Program-made: the position numbers and the translations under genes | Notes under the pieces: model-generated | Seen by the model: the letters and a program-made list of their open reading frames with translations, nothing else | What the model was told of the DNA's origin: nothing | Databases searched by the model: none | Shown here: piece by piece, positions 16,307-26,361 of the stretch | Position numbering within the stretch: position 1 is the stretch's first letter | Layout of the letters: each line of letters begins with the position of its first letter | DNA from: an uncultured Flavobacteriaceae bacterium | GTDB taxonomy: Bacteria > Bacteroidota > Bacteroidia > Flavobacteriales > Flavobacteriaceae | Direction of reading: 5' to 3' | Length of the DNA stretch: 52,704 bases | Assembly (NCBI GenBank): GCA_913030895.1 | Contig: CAJWGK010000006.1 | Span: 1-52,704 of the forward strand

Positions 16307-17524
16307 ATGAGACTACATCGAAATATTGCTTTGGGGATTGCATCAGGCCTAAATGAAACACTTATTGACAAGCGCCCTGCTTCTGATGTAATTAAAAAAC
16401 TTCTAAAAAGCAATCCAAGCTGGGGCTCAAGGGATCGGAGAACAATAGCCAAAATTTTTTATGATATCATTAGACAGAAGCGACTCATTGAGGGAGCTTT
16501 GGGGTTAGAGGGTAATGAATCAGAAGCCGTTCCTCTAAAATTAATTGCTGGCTGGATGATGCTCAATGATTTTGTACCTCCAGACTGGGAGGAATTTCAG
16601 GGTATTGAAAGTCAAAAATTCAATCAGACCGTCAATTCTTTGATTAAAGAAAGAAAATATAAATTTTCTATTCCAGACTGGTTAGATCAAATGGGTATTG
16701 CGGCATTTGGAGAACATGTGTGGAGTAAAGAGATTGAAGCCTTAGATCAACCTGCCCAACTAGTTATTCGAGTTAATCGACTTTTAATTTCAACCGTTGC
16801 GCTTAAAAAATTATTACAAGAAAAATATCAAATCAATACTGAAAAAATCCACCCTTACCCCGATGCATTAATTTTTGACAAACATCAATCTCTTCAGCCT
16901 ATAAAAGAATACCGTCAGGGCTTTTTTGAAGTGCAAGATGCAAATTCTCAAGCCATTACACCTTGGCTAAAACCTCAAAAAGGCAAGTACTATATTGATG
17001 CATGCGCTGGAGCTGGAGGAAAAAGTTTACATCTCGCAAGCCTAACAAATGATGAAGCTAGAATAATGGCACTTGATACCAACGGTTTAAAACTAAACGA
17101 ATTGAGGAAGAGAGCCCATCGTAACCAAACAGAATCGATAGAGACAAATTGTGTCATAAAGTCAGAAATATTAACGACCATTAAGGGCAACGCAGACGGA
17201 TTGCTCATTGACGCTCCATGCAGTGGCTTGGGTGTTTTAAAAAGAAATCCAGATACTAAATGGTTAATCAATCCAGACCGTATCCAGGAAATTATACTTA
17301 TGCAGGAAAAAATTTTACAAACTTATTGCTCGTCAATTAAAAAAGGAGGCTTGTTGGTGTATGCTACTTGTTCTATTTTACCTCAAGAAAACAGTCAGCA
17401 GATTGAAAAATTTTTGAATAGTGAACAAGGAAGAAGCTTTGAGATTGACGAAGAAAAAACCTATTTCTCTCACGAATCTGGCTTCGATGGATTTTACTGT
17501 GCTCGATTAATAAAGAAAATGTGA
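16307..17524 (+). CDS. RsmB/NOL1/NOP2/Sun-type rRNA (cytosine-C5) methyltransferase
   Basis: The 405-residue protein has an N-terminal NusB-like helical region (about residues 1-75). The Rossmann methyltransferase domain has SAM loop IDACAGAGGKSLHLA, the DAPCSGLGVLKRNPD motif with one conserved cysteine and YATCSILPQEN with the other; these form the two-cysteine mechanism of m5C RNA methyltransferases. It most resembles RsmB (16S C967), but target identity is not certain from sequence alone. It lies 24 bases after the sigma operon and may have a separate promoter. Confidence 0.88.
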   Translation: MRLHRNIALGIASGLNETLIDKRPASDVIKKLLKSNPSWGSRDRRTIAKIFYDIIRQKRLIEGALGLEGNESEAVPLKLIAGWMMLNDFVPPDWEEFQGIESQKFNQTVNSLIKERKYKFSIPDWLDQMGIAAFGEHVWSKEIEALDQPAQLVIRVNRLLISTVALKKLLQEKYQINTEKIHPYPDALIFDKHQSLQPIKEYRQGFFEVQDANSQAITPWLKPQKGKYYIDACAGAGGKSLHLASLTNDEARIMALDTNGLKLNELRKRAHRNQTESIETNCVIKSEILTTIKGNADGLLIDAPCSGLGVLKRNPDTKWLINPDRIQEIILMQEKILQTYCSSIKKGGLLVYATCSILPQENSQQIEKFLNSEQGRSFEIDEEKTYFSHESGFDGFYCARLIKKM

Positions 17525-17614
17525 ATAAATTGCTGAAAAGTTGTGCAACGCGTACGATTTTGATAGCCTTTAAATGCTGGGAAAAAATTATTTTTATATC
17601 GATTTAAAACAATC

Positions 17615-20600
17615 ATGATTTATTTTTTCGGAAATCCCTCAACTGACGTCTACGCTGTCCAAACCTCTGTTAAGCTTGATAAGCTCAATCAAAAAAAACT
17701 AGTTTGGCTATTTGGAAACAGCCCTTTAATTCGTAAGGAAAAAATTAGTGGTGACTTTATAGGTCCTAGAGCTTCAATGGTTACTCCTTGGAGTACCAAT
17801 GCCGTTGAAATTACTCAAAATATGGATATCTCTGGCATCATTAGAATTGAATGCTTTAGAGCAAAAAAAACTAAGGATACTTTTGATCCCATGCTTTTTG
17901 ATGCCTATGCTGGACTAAATCAAACTGTTTTTGATATAGACATCAAACCAGAGCAAATTATATCTATTTCCGATATTGAGGCTTACAATAGAAAAGAAGG
18001 CTTGGCTTTAAGTGATGATGAGGTAAATTACTTGGAGCAACTTTCGCAAAAAATTGGACGAATGCTTACAGACTCGGAGGTCTTTGGATTTTCACAGGTA
18101 AACTCAGAGCACTGTCGCCATAAAATTTTCAACGGAAAGTTTGTGATTGATGGAGAAGACCAAAAAGAAAGTCTTTTTCAAATGATTAAAAAGACATCTT
18201 CGGTTCATCCCAACTCGATCATATCTGCATACAAAGACAATGTCGCATTTGTCTCTGGACCAGAAATAGAGCAATTTTCTCCCCGAGATGGTGCCATACC
18301 TAGTATTTATGAAGTGAAAAATATTAATAGTGTTATTTCACTAAAAGCAGAGACTCATAATTTTCCAACGACAGTAGAACCGTTTAATGGTGCAGCTACA
18401 GGCTCAGGTGGAGAAATTCGTGATAGATTAGCAGGTGGTCAAGGTTCGCTTCCACTAGCAGGTACAGCAGTTTACATGACCCCCTATTCAAGAGTAACTG
18501 AGGATCGTGAATGGGAGAAGGGTTTTCCTGAACGAAAATGGTTATACCAAACCCCAATTGATTTATTAATTAAGGCATCCAATGGAGCATCGGATTTTGG
18601 AAATAAATTTGGACAACCCTTAATCGCAGGATCTGTTTTGACTTTTGAACATCAGGAAAAGGATCATCGATTGAGCTATGACAAAGTTATTATGCTCGCT
18701 GGTGGTATCGGCTATGGTGTAAAAGAACAGGCGAAAAAGAAAAAACCCTCGAAGGGAGATCTTATTGTTATTTTAGGAGGGGATAATTATCGAATTGGAA
18801 TGGGAGGTGCTGCGGTTTCGTCCTCCAATACTGGAGCCTTCAGTAATGAAATTGAACTTAACGCTGTTCAACGTTCCAACCCTGAAATGCAAAAAAGAGT
18901 AGCCAATGCTATCAGAGCTTTAGTCGAAAGCTCCAAAAACCCCATTATCTCAATTCACGACCACGGAGCAGGAGGTCACTTAAATTGTCTGTCAGAATTA
19001 GTTGAAGAAACTGGAGGAAAGATTTTTTTGGATCAACTTCCTATTGGTGACCCAACGCTTTCTGCTAAGGAAATTATTGGAAATGAATCTCAAGAGAGAA
19101 TGGGACTTATTTTATCAGCAACCGATGCGGAGCGATTGAAAATAATCGCAGAACGAGAAAGAGCTCCTTTTTATATCGTTGGAAGTGTAACTGAGGACCA
19201 ACACTTTTCTTTCCTTAACAATGAAAATGGCGAAAAACCAATTGATTTAGAGTTAGAATCACTTTTTGGAAGTGCACCAAAAACTACGCTTACTGATCAA
19301 AGAAAAACGCCTCAATTTGATGAACTAAACTGTAATTTCTCACAATTTGATACGCTGCTAACTGCTGTTCTAAAGTTAGAGGCCGTAGCCTGCAAGGACT
19401 GGCTTACCAATAAGGTAGATCGCTGTGTGACAGGAAAAGTAGCCCAACAACAAACAATAGGGGAATTGCAATTACCGCTGAGTAATTGTGGTGTAATGGC
19501 TCTTGATTTTAAGGGAAATAAAGGGGTTGCAACTGCTATCGGACATTCCCCAGTAATTGGTTTAATTGACCCTGCTAAAGGAAGTGTGAATTCAATTGCA
19601 GAATCATTAACCAATATAATTTGGGCTCCTTTGGAAGAAGGATTAAAGTCCGTTAGTTTGTCCGCCAATTGGATGTGGCCTTGTAATAATGCAGGGGAAA
19701 ATGACAGGTTGTATCGCGCCGTAGAAGCTTGTGCTAATTTTGCGATAGAATTGGGGATCAATATACCTACTGGGAAGGATTCTTTGTCTATGAAACAAAA
19801 ATACCCTGAAGGCGATGTTTTAGCTCCTGGGACTGTAATTATCTCTTCAACAGGACAATGTAGTGACATAACCAAGACCATTGTTCCTACAGCAATTCCT
19901 GATAAGGGGGGGCTGTTTTACATTAACCTATCTTCAGAAAAACATAAACTCGGCGGTTCCTCTCTTGGGCAAGTTTGCAACAAAGTAGGAATGCAAGCGC
20001 CGGGAATAAGTGATATTGATGGATTTAAAAACGCTTTTAATTTTATTCAAGATTTAATTCTGGATAAAAAGATTGTAGCAGGTCACGATATTTCCTCTGG
20101 AGGATTGATAACAACCTTGTTAGAGATGTGTTTTCCATCTCAAAATGTGGGAATGGAAATTGACCTAGCCCCAATCCAAAATGATAATACTATAGAATTA
20201 ATGTTTGCTGAAAATTCAGGTTTGGTGATACAGTGTATGGAAAACTTACCAGAATTGCTAGAAACCATAGGAGTGAGCTGTATTAATTTGGGTGTGGTAA
20301 ATAACACTGGTAAATTGACAATAAAAAACCGTAATGATCATTTGAATCTTGATATTGCCAAATATAGGGATATATGGTATTCTACTTCAGCGGCATTGGA
20401 CGATCATCAGACAAGTAATGGACTTGCGAAGGTGAGATTCAACAATTACAAACACATTCCTTTGAATTTTAAATTCCCAAAAGGGTTTAATGGCAATAGC
20501 AACCAAAAAATTCAAAAAGGAATTAAAGCTGCGATTATAAGAGAGAAGGGAAGTAATTCTGAAAGAGAAATGGCTTATGCCATGCATGTTGTTGGTTTTG

Positions 20601-21268
20601 ATGTTTATGACATACATATGACTGATATGATCAACGGTAGAGAAACTCTTGAAGACTATCAGTTTATTGTCGCGGTTGGGGGCTTCTCAAATTCCGATGT
20701 TTTAGGCTCTGCAAAGGGTTGGGCAGGTGCTTTTTTGTACAACCCAAAAGCCAAGGAAAGTTTAGATAACTTTTTCGCAAGGGAGGATACACTTTCTCTT
20801 GGTGTTTGCAATGGTTGTCAACTTTTTATCGAATTAGGGTTAATTACCCCTGAACATTCAGAATTACCTAAAATGGGTCACAACTCCTCTGGGAAATTCG
20901 AGTGTCAGTTTACTGCTGTCAATATAAATATCTCATCATCAATTATGATGAAAGGATTGGAAGGAAGTACACTAGGGATTTGGGCCGCACATGGAGAAGG
21001 AAAATTTAATCTACCAATGAAGGAGTCTGACTATCAAATTCCCGCAAAGTACCACTATGATAAGTACCCTGCTAATCCAAATGGATCTGATAATAATGCA
21101 GCGATGTTATGCAGCGATGATGGCAGGCATTTGGTTATGATGCCCCATCTTGAACGATCTACTTTTTCTTGGAATTGGGCGCATTACCCCTCCGATAGGA
21201 ATGATGAGTTTTCCCCTTGGATTGTTGCCTTTGAAAATGCCATTGACTGGTTATCTAAAGGGCAATAA
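17615..21268 (+). CDS. purL: Phosphoribosylformylglycinamidine synthase, large single-chain form
   Basis: PurL converts FGAR, glutamine and ATP to FGAM in purine synthesis. This is the large fused form: an N-terminal domain, a linker with QVNSEHCRHKIF, two AIR-synthase-like halves (with AETHNFPTTVEPF and GTGKDS-type loops) and a C-terminal glutamine amidotransferase domain. In the latter the nucleophile is Cys1065 in GVCNGCQLF and a catalytic His lies in WAAHGEG. At 1217 residues it is close to full length compared with E. coli (about 1295). A 90-base gap precedes it, in which I found no clear TAnnTTTG promoter. Confidence 0.97.
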   Translation: MIYFFGNPSTDVYAVQTSVKLDKLNQKKLVWLFGNSPLIRKEKISGDFIGPRASMVTPWSTNAVEITQNMDISGIIRIECFRAKKTKDTFDPMLFDAYAGLNQTVFDIDIKPEQIISISDIEAYNRKEGLALSDDEVNYLEQLSQKIGRMLTDSEVFGFSQVNSEHCRHKIFNGKFVIDGEDQKESLFQMIKKTSSVHPNSIISAYKDNVAFVSGPEIEQFSPRDGAIPSIYEVKNINSVISLKAETHNFPTTVEPFNGAATGSGGEIRDRLAGGQGSLPLAGTAVYMTPYSRVTEDREWEKGFPERKWLYQTPIDLLIKASNGASDFGNKFGQPLIAGSVLTFEHQEKDHRLSYDKVIMLAGGIGYGVKEQAKKKKPSKGDLIVILGGDNYRIGMGGAAVSSSNTGAFSNEIELNAVQRSNPEMQKRVANAIRALVESSKNPIISIHDHGAGGHLNCLSELVEETGGKIFLDQLPIGDPTLSAKEIIGNESQERMGLILSATDAERLKIIAERERAPFYIVGSVTEDQHFSFLNNENGEKPIDLELESLFGSAPKTTLTDQRKTPQFDELNCNFSQFDTLLTAVLKLEAVACKDWLTNKVDRCVTGKVAQQQTIGELQLPLSNCGVMALDFKGNKGVATAIGHSPVIGLIDPAKGSVNSIAESLTNIIWAPLEEGLKSVSLSANWMWPCNNAGENDRLYRAVEACANFAIELGINIPTGKDSLSMKQKYPEGDVLAPGTVIISSTGQCSDITKTIVPTAIPDKGGLFYINLSSEKHKLGGSSLGQVCNKVGMQAPGISDIDGFKNAFNFIQDLILDKKIVAGHDISSGGLITTLLEMCFPSQNVGMEIDLAPIQNDNTIELMFAENSGLVIQCMENLPELLETIGVSCINLGVVNNTGKLTIKNRNDHLNLDIAKYRDIWYSTSAALDDHQTSNGLAKVRFNNYKHIPLNFKFPKGFNGNSNQKIQKGIKAAIIREKGSNSEREMAYAMHVVGFDVYDIHMTDMINGRETLEDYQFIVAVGGFSNSDVLGSAKGWAGAFLYNPKAKESLDNFFAREDTLSLGVCNGCQLFIELGLITPEHSELPKMGHNSSGKFECQFTAVNINISSSIMMKGLEGSTLGIWAAHGEGKFNLPMKESDYQIPAKYHYDKYPANPNGSDNNAAMLCSDDGRHLVMMPHLERSTFSWNWAHYPSDRNDEFSPWIVAFENAIDWLSKGQ

Positions 21269-21319
21269 AGTCTACTTTCATGTTAGAAAATAATTCTTAT
21301 TTTAGACTCAAAAAGTAAC

Positions 21320-23095
21320 ATGACTCCAAAAAGGATTTTCGATATCCTAGCTTTCCAAGCGAAAAGCAATCCCATAGAAAAGTGTTTGTCCATGAAAAAG
21401 AACGGGGATTGGGAGGCAACATCGACTCTGGAGTTTTTGGAGGCCGCAAACCAAATAAGTTCGGCATTATTAGAGTTAGGCGTTAAACCTCAAGATAAAA
21501 TTGCATTAATCACGACATCTAACAGAACAGAGTGGTCGATTTTTGACATGGGAATACTTCAGTTGGGAGGCGTAACGGTTCCAATTTACCCGACAATCAG
21601 CTCTAGCGATTATGAATATATATTAAATCATTCCGAAAGCACCTATTGTATTGTTTCCGATGAAGAAATTTATCTAAAATTATCCTCAATTAAGGACAAA
21701 TTAAAGAAATTAAAAGGCATCTATAGTTTTGAGGAAATAAAAGGCTGTAAACATTGGTCTGAACTCCTTCAAATCGGAAAGAAAACATTAAATGAGGAAA
21801 AGTTAGACAAAGTAAAATCGAGTGTCAACTCGGAGGATTTAGCTACCATAATATATACATCTGGAACTACTGGTGTCCCAAAAGGCGTAATGCTCAACCA
21901 CAGCAACATCGTATCAAACGTAATTTCCGCTTCTAAAAAAATACCATTAAATATTAACAGCTCCTGTACCTTGAGCTTTCTGCCTGTTTGTCATATTTTC
22001 GAGCGTACTTTTGTCTACTTATACATCTACAACAGTTTAGAAGTTTATTTTGCTGAGTCACTCGAGACAATTCCCGAAAACCTAAAAGAAGTAAAACCGC
22101 ATTTTATCACAGCAGTTCCAAGGTTGTTAGAAAAAATCTACGGTAAATTCTATGAAAAAGGAGATGCTTTAAAAGGTTACAAAAAAATCATTTTTAAATG
22201 GGCAATTAAAATAGCTGAGGTTTACGAACCCGACAATTCTAATGGATTTTGGTATAAACAAAAGCTCAAAATAGCACAAAAATTAGTTTTAAATAAGTGG
22301 AAAGCTGCGCTGGGCGATAATATCAAACTAATCGCTTCAGGAAGTGCTCCGCTTCAAACCCGATTGATTAGACTTTTTTCTGCTGCTAAAATGCCCATTG
22401 TGGAGGGGTACGGTCTGACTGAAACCTCCCCAGTTTTGAGCTTCAATGATATTCGAAATAATGATCTTAAAATTGGAACAGTAGGAAAATCGATTGAAGG
22501 AGTGGAAATCAAAATTGCAGAAGATGGAGAAATTTTATGCAAAGGCCCAAATATTATGGTAGGTTACTACAAGAATGACATACTCACCAGTGAGGTAATG
22601 AGCGGAGATTTCTTTCATACTGGTGATATAGGTACTCTGGATAGTGAAGGCTTTTTAAAAATAACGGATAGAAAAAAGCAAATGTTTAAAACATCAGGCG
22701 GAAAATATATTGCACCTCAGGTTATAGAAAATCAACTTAAAAAATCTCTTTTAATAGAGCAAATTATGGTGATCGGTGAGGGCGAGAAAATGCCTGCTGC
22801 ACTCATTCAACCCAATTTTGATCAATCAAGATTATGGTTTAAAGAAAATGGAGTGAGTTTTGAAGATACCCAAGCAGGTATATGCCAAAATAAAGAATTA
22901 ATTCAACAAATAACGGATGAAATAAGAGTCCATGATGACAAGTTTGGTAGTTGGGAATCTGTTAAAGTTATAAAGCTGACTCCAGATGTATGGTCGGTTG
23001 ACCAAGGACACCTCACTCCTACCATGAAGGTTAAGAGAAAAGCAGTTTTAGATAAGTACCAACCATTGGTTGATGAAATTTACAAGTATTTTTAA
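21320..23095 (+). CDS. Long-chain acyl-CoA synthetase (AMP-dependent)
   Basis: The enzyme activates fatty acids to acyl-CoA through an acyl-adenylate. The AMP-binding P-loop is YTSGTTGVPKGVM, followed by GYGLTETSP, the GDFFHTGDIG motif and the KKQMFKTSGGKYIAPQ hinge and C-terminal domain. It is a 591-residue FadD/ACSL-type protein. It lies just upstream of the MarR / acyl-CoA dehydrogenase pair on the same strand, which supports a role in fatty-acid breakdown. Confidence 0.93.
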   Translation: MTPKRIFDILAFQAKSNPIEKCLSMKKNGDWEATSTLEFLEAANQISSALLELGVKPQDKIALITTSNRTEWSIFDMGILQLGGVTVPIYPTISSSDYEYILNHSESTYCIVSDEEIYLKLSSIKDKLKKLKGIYSFEEIKGCKHWSELLQIGKKTLNEEKLDKVKSSVNSEDLATIIYTSGTTGVPKGVMLNHSNIVSNVISASKKIPLNINSSCTLSFLPVCHIFERTFVYLYIYNSLEVYFAESLETIPENLKEVKPHFITAVPRLLEKIYGKFYEKGDALKGYKKIIFKWAIKIAEVYEPDNSNGFWYKQKLKIAQKLVLNKWKAALGDNIKLIASGSAPLQTRLIRLFSAAKMPIVEGYGLTETSPVLSFNDIRNNDLKIGTVGKSIEGVEIKIAEDGEILCKGPNIMVGYYKNDILTSEVMSGDFFHTGDIGTLDSEGFLKITDRKKQMFKTSGGKYIAPQVIENQLKKSLLIEQIMVIGEGEKMPAALIQPNFDQSRLWFKENGVSFEDTQAGICQNKELIQQITDEIRVHDDKFGSWESVKVIKLTPDVWSVDQGHLTPTMKVKRKAVLDKYQPLVDEIYKYF

Positions 23096-23103
23096 AAAAT
23101 ATT

Positions 23104-23134
23104 TATTATGCATGCATAATATTTTGTAAATTTG
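23104..23134 (+). promoter_or_regulatory. MarR operator palindrome and -7 box
   Basis: Positions 23104-23121 form a perfect 18-bp palindrome, TATTATGCATGCATAATA. Only 5 bases later is TAAATTTG (23127-23134), a perfect -7 element, and the MarR ATG follows at 23151. No -33 TTG is seen; the palindrome covers the place where it would lie. Its length, symmetry and position fit a dimeric MarR-type repressor that blocks its own promoter. The palindrome and box are direct observation; the binding protein is inference. Confidence 0.6.
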
Positions 23135-23150
23135 AGTAATTGGTTAACAA

Positions 23151-23588
23151 ATGAAAAAAAATACCCTTGATGCTGTGTTGAGATCAACATGGAACTCTGT
23201 GAGTAAGATGTACAATCGAGAAGCATTGAAGTTTGATTCTACAATGGCAACAGGCTTTGCCTTGTTAAATATTGATTCGGAGGGTACCCCATCGACTGCC
23301 TTAGGCCCAAAATTGGGAATGGAATCGACTAGTTTATCTCGATTATTGAAAAGCATGGAAGAAAAAAAACTTATTATTAGAAAACCTAATCCCAATGATG
23401 GTCGTAGTGTTTTGATTTTTTTAACTCAATTTGGAAAAGAAAAAAGGGATTACTCTAGATCGGTTGTATTGAATTTTAACAATCATATTGAAAGCCAGCT
23501 AGACAATAAACAAGTGATGCATTTTCTTCAAGTGGCAGAGTGCATCAAGAAAGAAAGTAAAAAGTTTGAAAATTATATAATAAATTAA
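23151..23588 (+). CDS. MarR family transcriptional regulator
   Basis: This 145-residue protein has the MarR winged helix: helix-turn-helix TALGPKLGMESTSLSRLL, then LEE-type turn and a wing with RKPNPNDGRSVLIFLT. The N- and C-terminal helices form the dimer part. It is followed after 12 bases by an acyl-CoA dehydrogenase gene and preceded by an acyl-CoA synthetase gene. It therefore probably senses an acyl-CoA or fatty acid and controls this module, including itself through the palindrome upstream. Confidence 0.92.
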   Translation: MKKNTLDAVLRSTWNSVSKMYNREALKFDSTMATGFALLNIDSEGTPSTALGPKLGMESTSLSRLLKSMEEKKLIIRKPNPNDGRSVLIFLTQFGKEKRDYSRSVVLNFNNHIESQLDNKQVMHFLQVAECIKKESKKFENYIIN

Positions 23589-23600
23589 ACCCAAAGCCTA

Positions 23601-25397
23601 ATGGAAATATCACAAAATACTACTGTTAAAGGAGGGGAATTCATCATCAAAGAGTACAGTCCCGTCGACATTTTTACCCCTGAAGATTTTTCAGAGGAAC
23701 AAATTATGATGAAAGAAAGTGTCCAGGAATTTATAGACCGGGAAGTATGGCCTAATAAAGAACGCTTTGAAAAAAAGGATTATGAATTAACCAAAACCTG
23801 CATGCAAAAGGCAGGAGAACTTGGCTTTCTGGCCGTTGGCGTTCCTGAAGAATATGGTGGCATGGGTATGGGATTTGTCTCTAGTATGCTGGTCTGTGAT
23901 TACATATCTGGTGCTACTGGTTCGTTTTCAACCGCCTTTGGCGCTCATACAGGAATTGGAACGCTACCGATTTTGCTTTATGGAAGTGAAGAACAAAAAC
24001 AAAAATACGTTCCCAAATTGGCAAGTGGCGAGTGGTTTGGATCCTATTGTCTCACAGAACCTGGAGCAGGCTCAGATGCCAATTCGGGAAAAACAAAAGC
24101 GGTATTATCTGAGGATAAAACACACTATTTGATTTCTGGACAAAAAATGTGGATTTCCAATGCTGGTTTTGCTGACTTATTAATTGTTTTTGCTCGGATT
24201 GAGGATGATAAAAGTATTACTGGTTTTATTGTGCCCAATGATCCAAGTAATGGCATTACAATGGGTGACGAGGAAAACAAACTCGGTATTCACGCTTCAT
24301 CAACTCGTCAAGTATTTTTTAACGAAACAAAGGTGCCTGTTGATCATATGTTAGCCTCGCGTGGACAAGGTTTTAAAATAGCTATGAATGCGTTAAATGT
24401 CGGAAGAATTAAACTAGGTGCAGCATGTTTGGATGCACAGAGAAGGGTAATTGACAATGCTGTTCGGTATGCCAACGATAGAATCCAGTTTAAAACTCCG
24501 ATTGCAAAATTTGGTGCAATCAAAGAAAAAATTGCCCGCATGGCAAGCTCCTGTTATGTTAGCGAGTCGGCCAACTACAGGGCAGCTTATGATATTGAAA
24601 CTAAAATAAAAAACTTGCTAGCTGAAGGACACGATCAGCAAACAGCAGAACTAAGGGGGGTTGAAGCGTTTGCTATTGAATGTTCAATAATTAAAGTAGC
24701 AACATCTGAGGATATACAAAACTGTTCAGATGAAGGCATTCAAATTTTTGGAGGTATGGGGTTCTCAGCCGATACACCAATGGAATCCGCTTGGAGAGAT
24801 GCTAGAATTGGAAGAATATATGAGGGTACCAATGAGATTAATAGAATGTTATCCGTTGGAATGTTGTTGAAAAAGTCAATCAAGGGAGAGTTGGATCTTA
24901 TGAATGCTGTTATGAAGGTAGTAGGAGAAATAACCGAAGGAAAAGCTACAACATTAGAGAACCCTGTGAGTGAATTAGCGGAAGAACTCATCAAGTTAAA
25001 AGACCTAAAAAAAGTATTTCTGATGATTGCGGGTTCGGCTTTCCAAAAGTATGGGACAGAGTTCGACAAGCACCAGCAGACACTCCTTGGGCTTTCAGAT
25101 ATGTTGATTGAAATCTATTTTGCTGAATCGGCTTTATTGAGAACAATAAAAAATATTGACCGTGGTTTAGATATGACCTATCAAACCGATATGTCAAAAT
25201 TATATCTTTTTGAGGCTACCGAAATCGTGCTGAAAAGAGCCAAAGAAATCATTGGAAATATTTCGGATGGAGATGCCAAAAAAACACTTCTTAAGGGGGT
25301 TCATCGTTTGTGTAGATATGATGATTTACCAGATATAATCAGTTTAAAAAATCGTATTGCTGATAAAGTGATTGCTGAGAATAAATATTGTTTTTAG
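23601..25397 (+). CDS. Acyl-CoA dehydrogenase, long (VLCAD-like) form
   Basis: The enzyme catalyses the first, FAD-dependent step of beta-oxidation. The acyl-CoA dehydrogenase core spans about residues 25-420 and shows CLTEPGAGSDANS, the FAD-binding KMWISNAG strand, QIFGGMGFSADTP and GRIYEGTNEINR with the probable catalytic glutamate. About 170 more residues follow, as in the two-domain VLCAD/ACAD9 type. At 598 residues it has the length of the form common in Bacteroidota. It is co-transcribed with marR. The hydroxyacyl-CoA dehydrogenase and thiolase genes that I recall lying between these two in related genomes are absent here. Confidence 0.93.
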   Translation: MEISQNTTVKGGEFIIKEYSPVDIFTPEDFSEEQIMMKESVQEFIDREVWPNKERFEKKDYELTKTCMQKAGELGFLAVGVPEEYGGMGMGFVSSMLVCDYISGATGSFSTAFGAHTGIGTLPILLYGSEEQKQKYVPKLASGEWFGSYCLTEPGAGSDANSGKTKAVLSEDKTHYLISGQKMWISNAGFADLLIVFARIEDDKSITGFIVPNDPSNGITMGDEENKLGIHASSTRQVFFNETKVPVDHMLASRGQGFKIAMNALNVGRIKLGAACLDAQRRVIDNAVRYANDRIQFKTPIAKFGAIKEKIARMASSCYVSESANYRAAYDIETKIKNLLAEGHDQQTAELRGVEAFAIECSIIKVATSEDIQNCSDEGIQIFGGMGFSADTPMESAWRDARIGRIYEGTNEINRMLSVGMLLKKSIKGELDLMNAVMKVVGEITEGKATTLENPVSELAEELIKLKDLKKVFLMIAGSAFQKYGTEFDKHQQTLLGLSDMLIEIYFAESALLRTIKNIDRGLDMTYQTDMSKLYLFEATEIVLKRAKEIIGNISDGDAKKTLLKGVHRLCRYDDLPDIISLKNRIADKVIAENKYCF

Positions 25398-25440
25398 TCA
25401 ATGAAAACAAGCTAAATCCTCATTCTTATACAGGAGATTT

Positions 25441-26361
25441 TTATCGGTAATTATCTGTTTGTAGGTGTTTAAAAAAACCTCGCTGATTTCTTCTAAACTT
25501 ACTAAAATCGAACGTTAGAATAATTTCAAAGATTGAGGGGGAATGAACCTTTGCCATAGATCTTACTGGGAAGGAGTAGCTAAAACCAAATTCAAAGTTC
25601 TCTAGAGACAGGGCAACAGAAAACCCAAGATTATTGAGGTTGAATTGATCTACATTTGAGATTTTTTGGTTCAATCCAACGGAAAATTCACCCATTCTGA
25701 TCTCCTCAATTAAGTTTAGATATAGGCTCTTATTAAAACTAGTCAAAGAAAAATAAGTAAACAGATAAGTGTGTCTGGGAAGAAAGCTTTGATCGTACGG
25801 ATTTACGTCAAACTCATAACCCGCTTGAAAGGATAAACTTATTGGCGTACTGTATTTTTTTTCCTTATTTAGACTTGTATTGGGTCGATTTAAGTGTTTC
25901 AATGAAAGACCAAGGATATAGTCTTCATTGTGAAGTATAAAAGATGCACCCAAATCAAAATAGTTAACATTTTCAATTATTTCTCCCAAAGGGTCAATGG
26001 TTTCAGTATTGATAAAACCAGTGGTAACATCAAGTTGATCCTCAAAAACTAAACTCTCTTTATCAAATTGATTGTTTCCTACCCCAAGTGTTAATGCTGG
26101 AAGAAAATAGGTCCTATTGGAAACCTGAATTTTATATACATAGGTGAATTTGAATATATTAATAGAAAGGTCATTGGAAACTACTTTGAGAGAATTGATA
26201 TCAAACCCCAAACTAAATTTACTGCGGTCAAAGGATAGGGTACCAAATAAGTATTTGTTATCCATCTCAGAGCTTTGACCCAAGGACAAAGAATTATAGA
26301 GGAGACCAACTTTATTTAGATTCTTGATTTGCCCCAATAATTTCATTCCACACCAAACCAT
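25441..26361 (-). pseudogene. N-terminally truncated PorP/SprF-like protein (remnant)
   Basis: From about NLNKVGLLYNSL onward this frame aligns along its whole length with the intact SprF-like protein at 42659-43678, roughly half the residues being identical by eye. Shared stretches include FDLGASFI, LGLSLKHLN and QAGYEFD. The intact paralog has about 50 more residues in front, including the signal peptide. Here that part is missing and is replaced by the 3' end of an adhesin-like frame read in a different phase. Without a signal peptide it cannot reach the outer membrane. The true homologous part begins near 26330; the open frame up to 26361 is adhesin DNA. Confidence 0.75.

Noticed and set aside
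19312-19881. A 189-residue antisense frame within purL
   Set aside because: Composition is that of a shadow of purL; no domain or start context supports it.
25398-25440. Possible terminator between the acyl-CoA dehydrogenase and the SprF remnant
   Set aside because: The only stem is AAATCCT with a bulged partner and a loop of about 12 bases; too imperfect to call.
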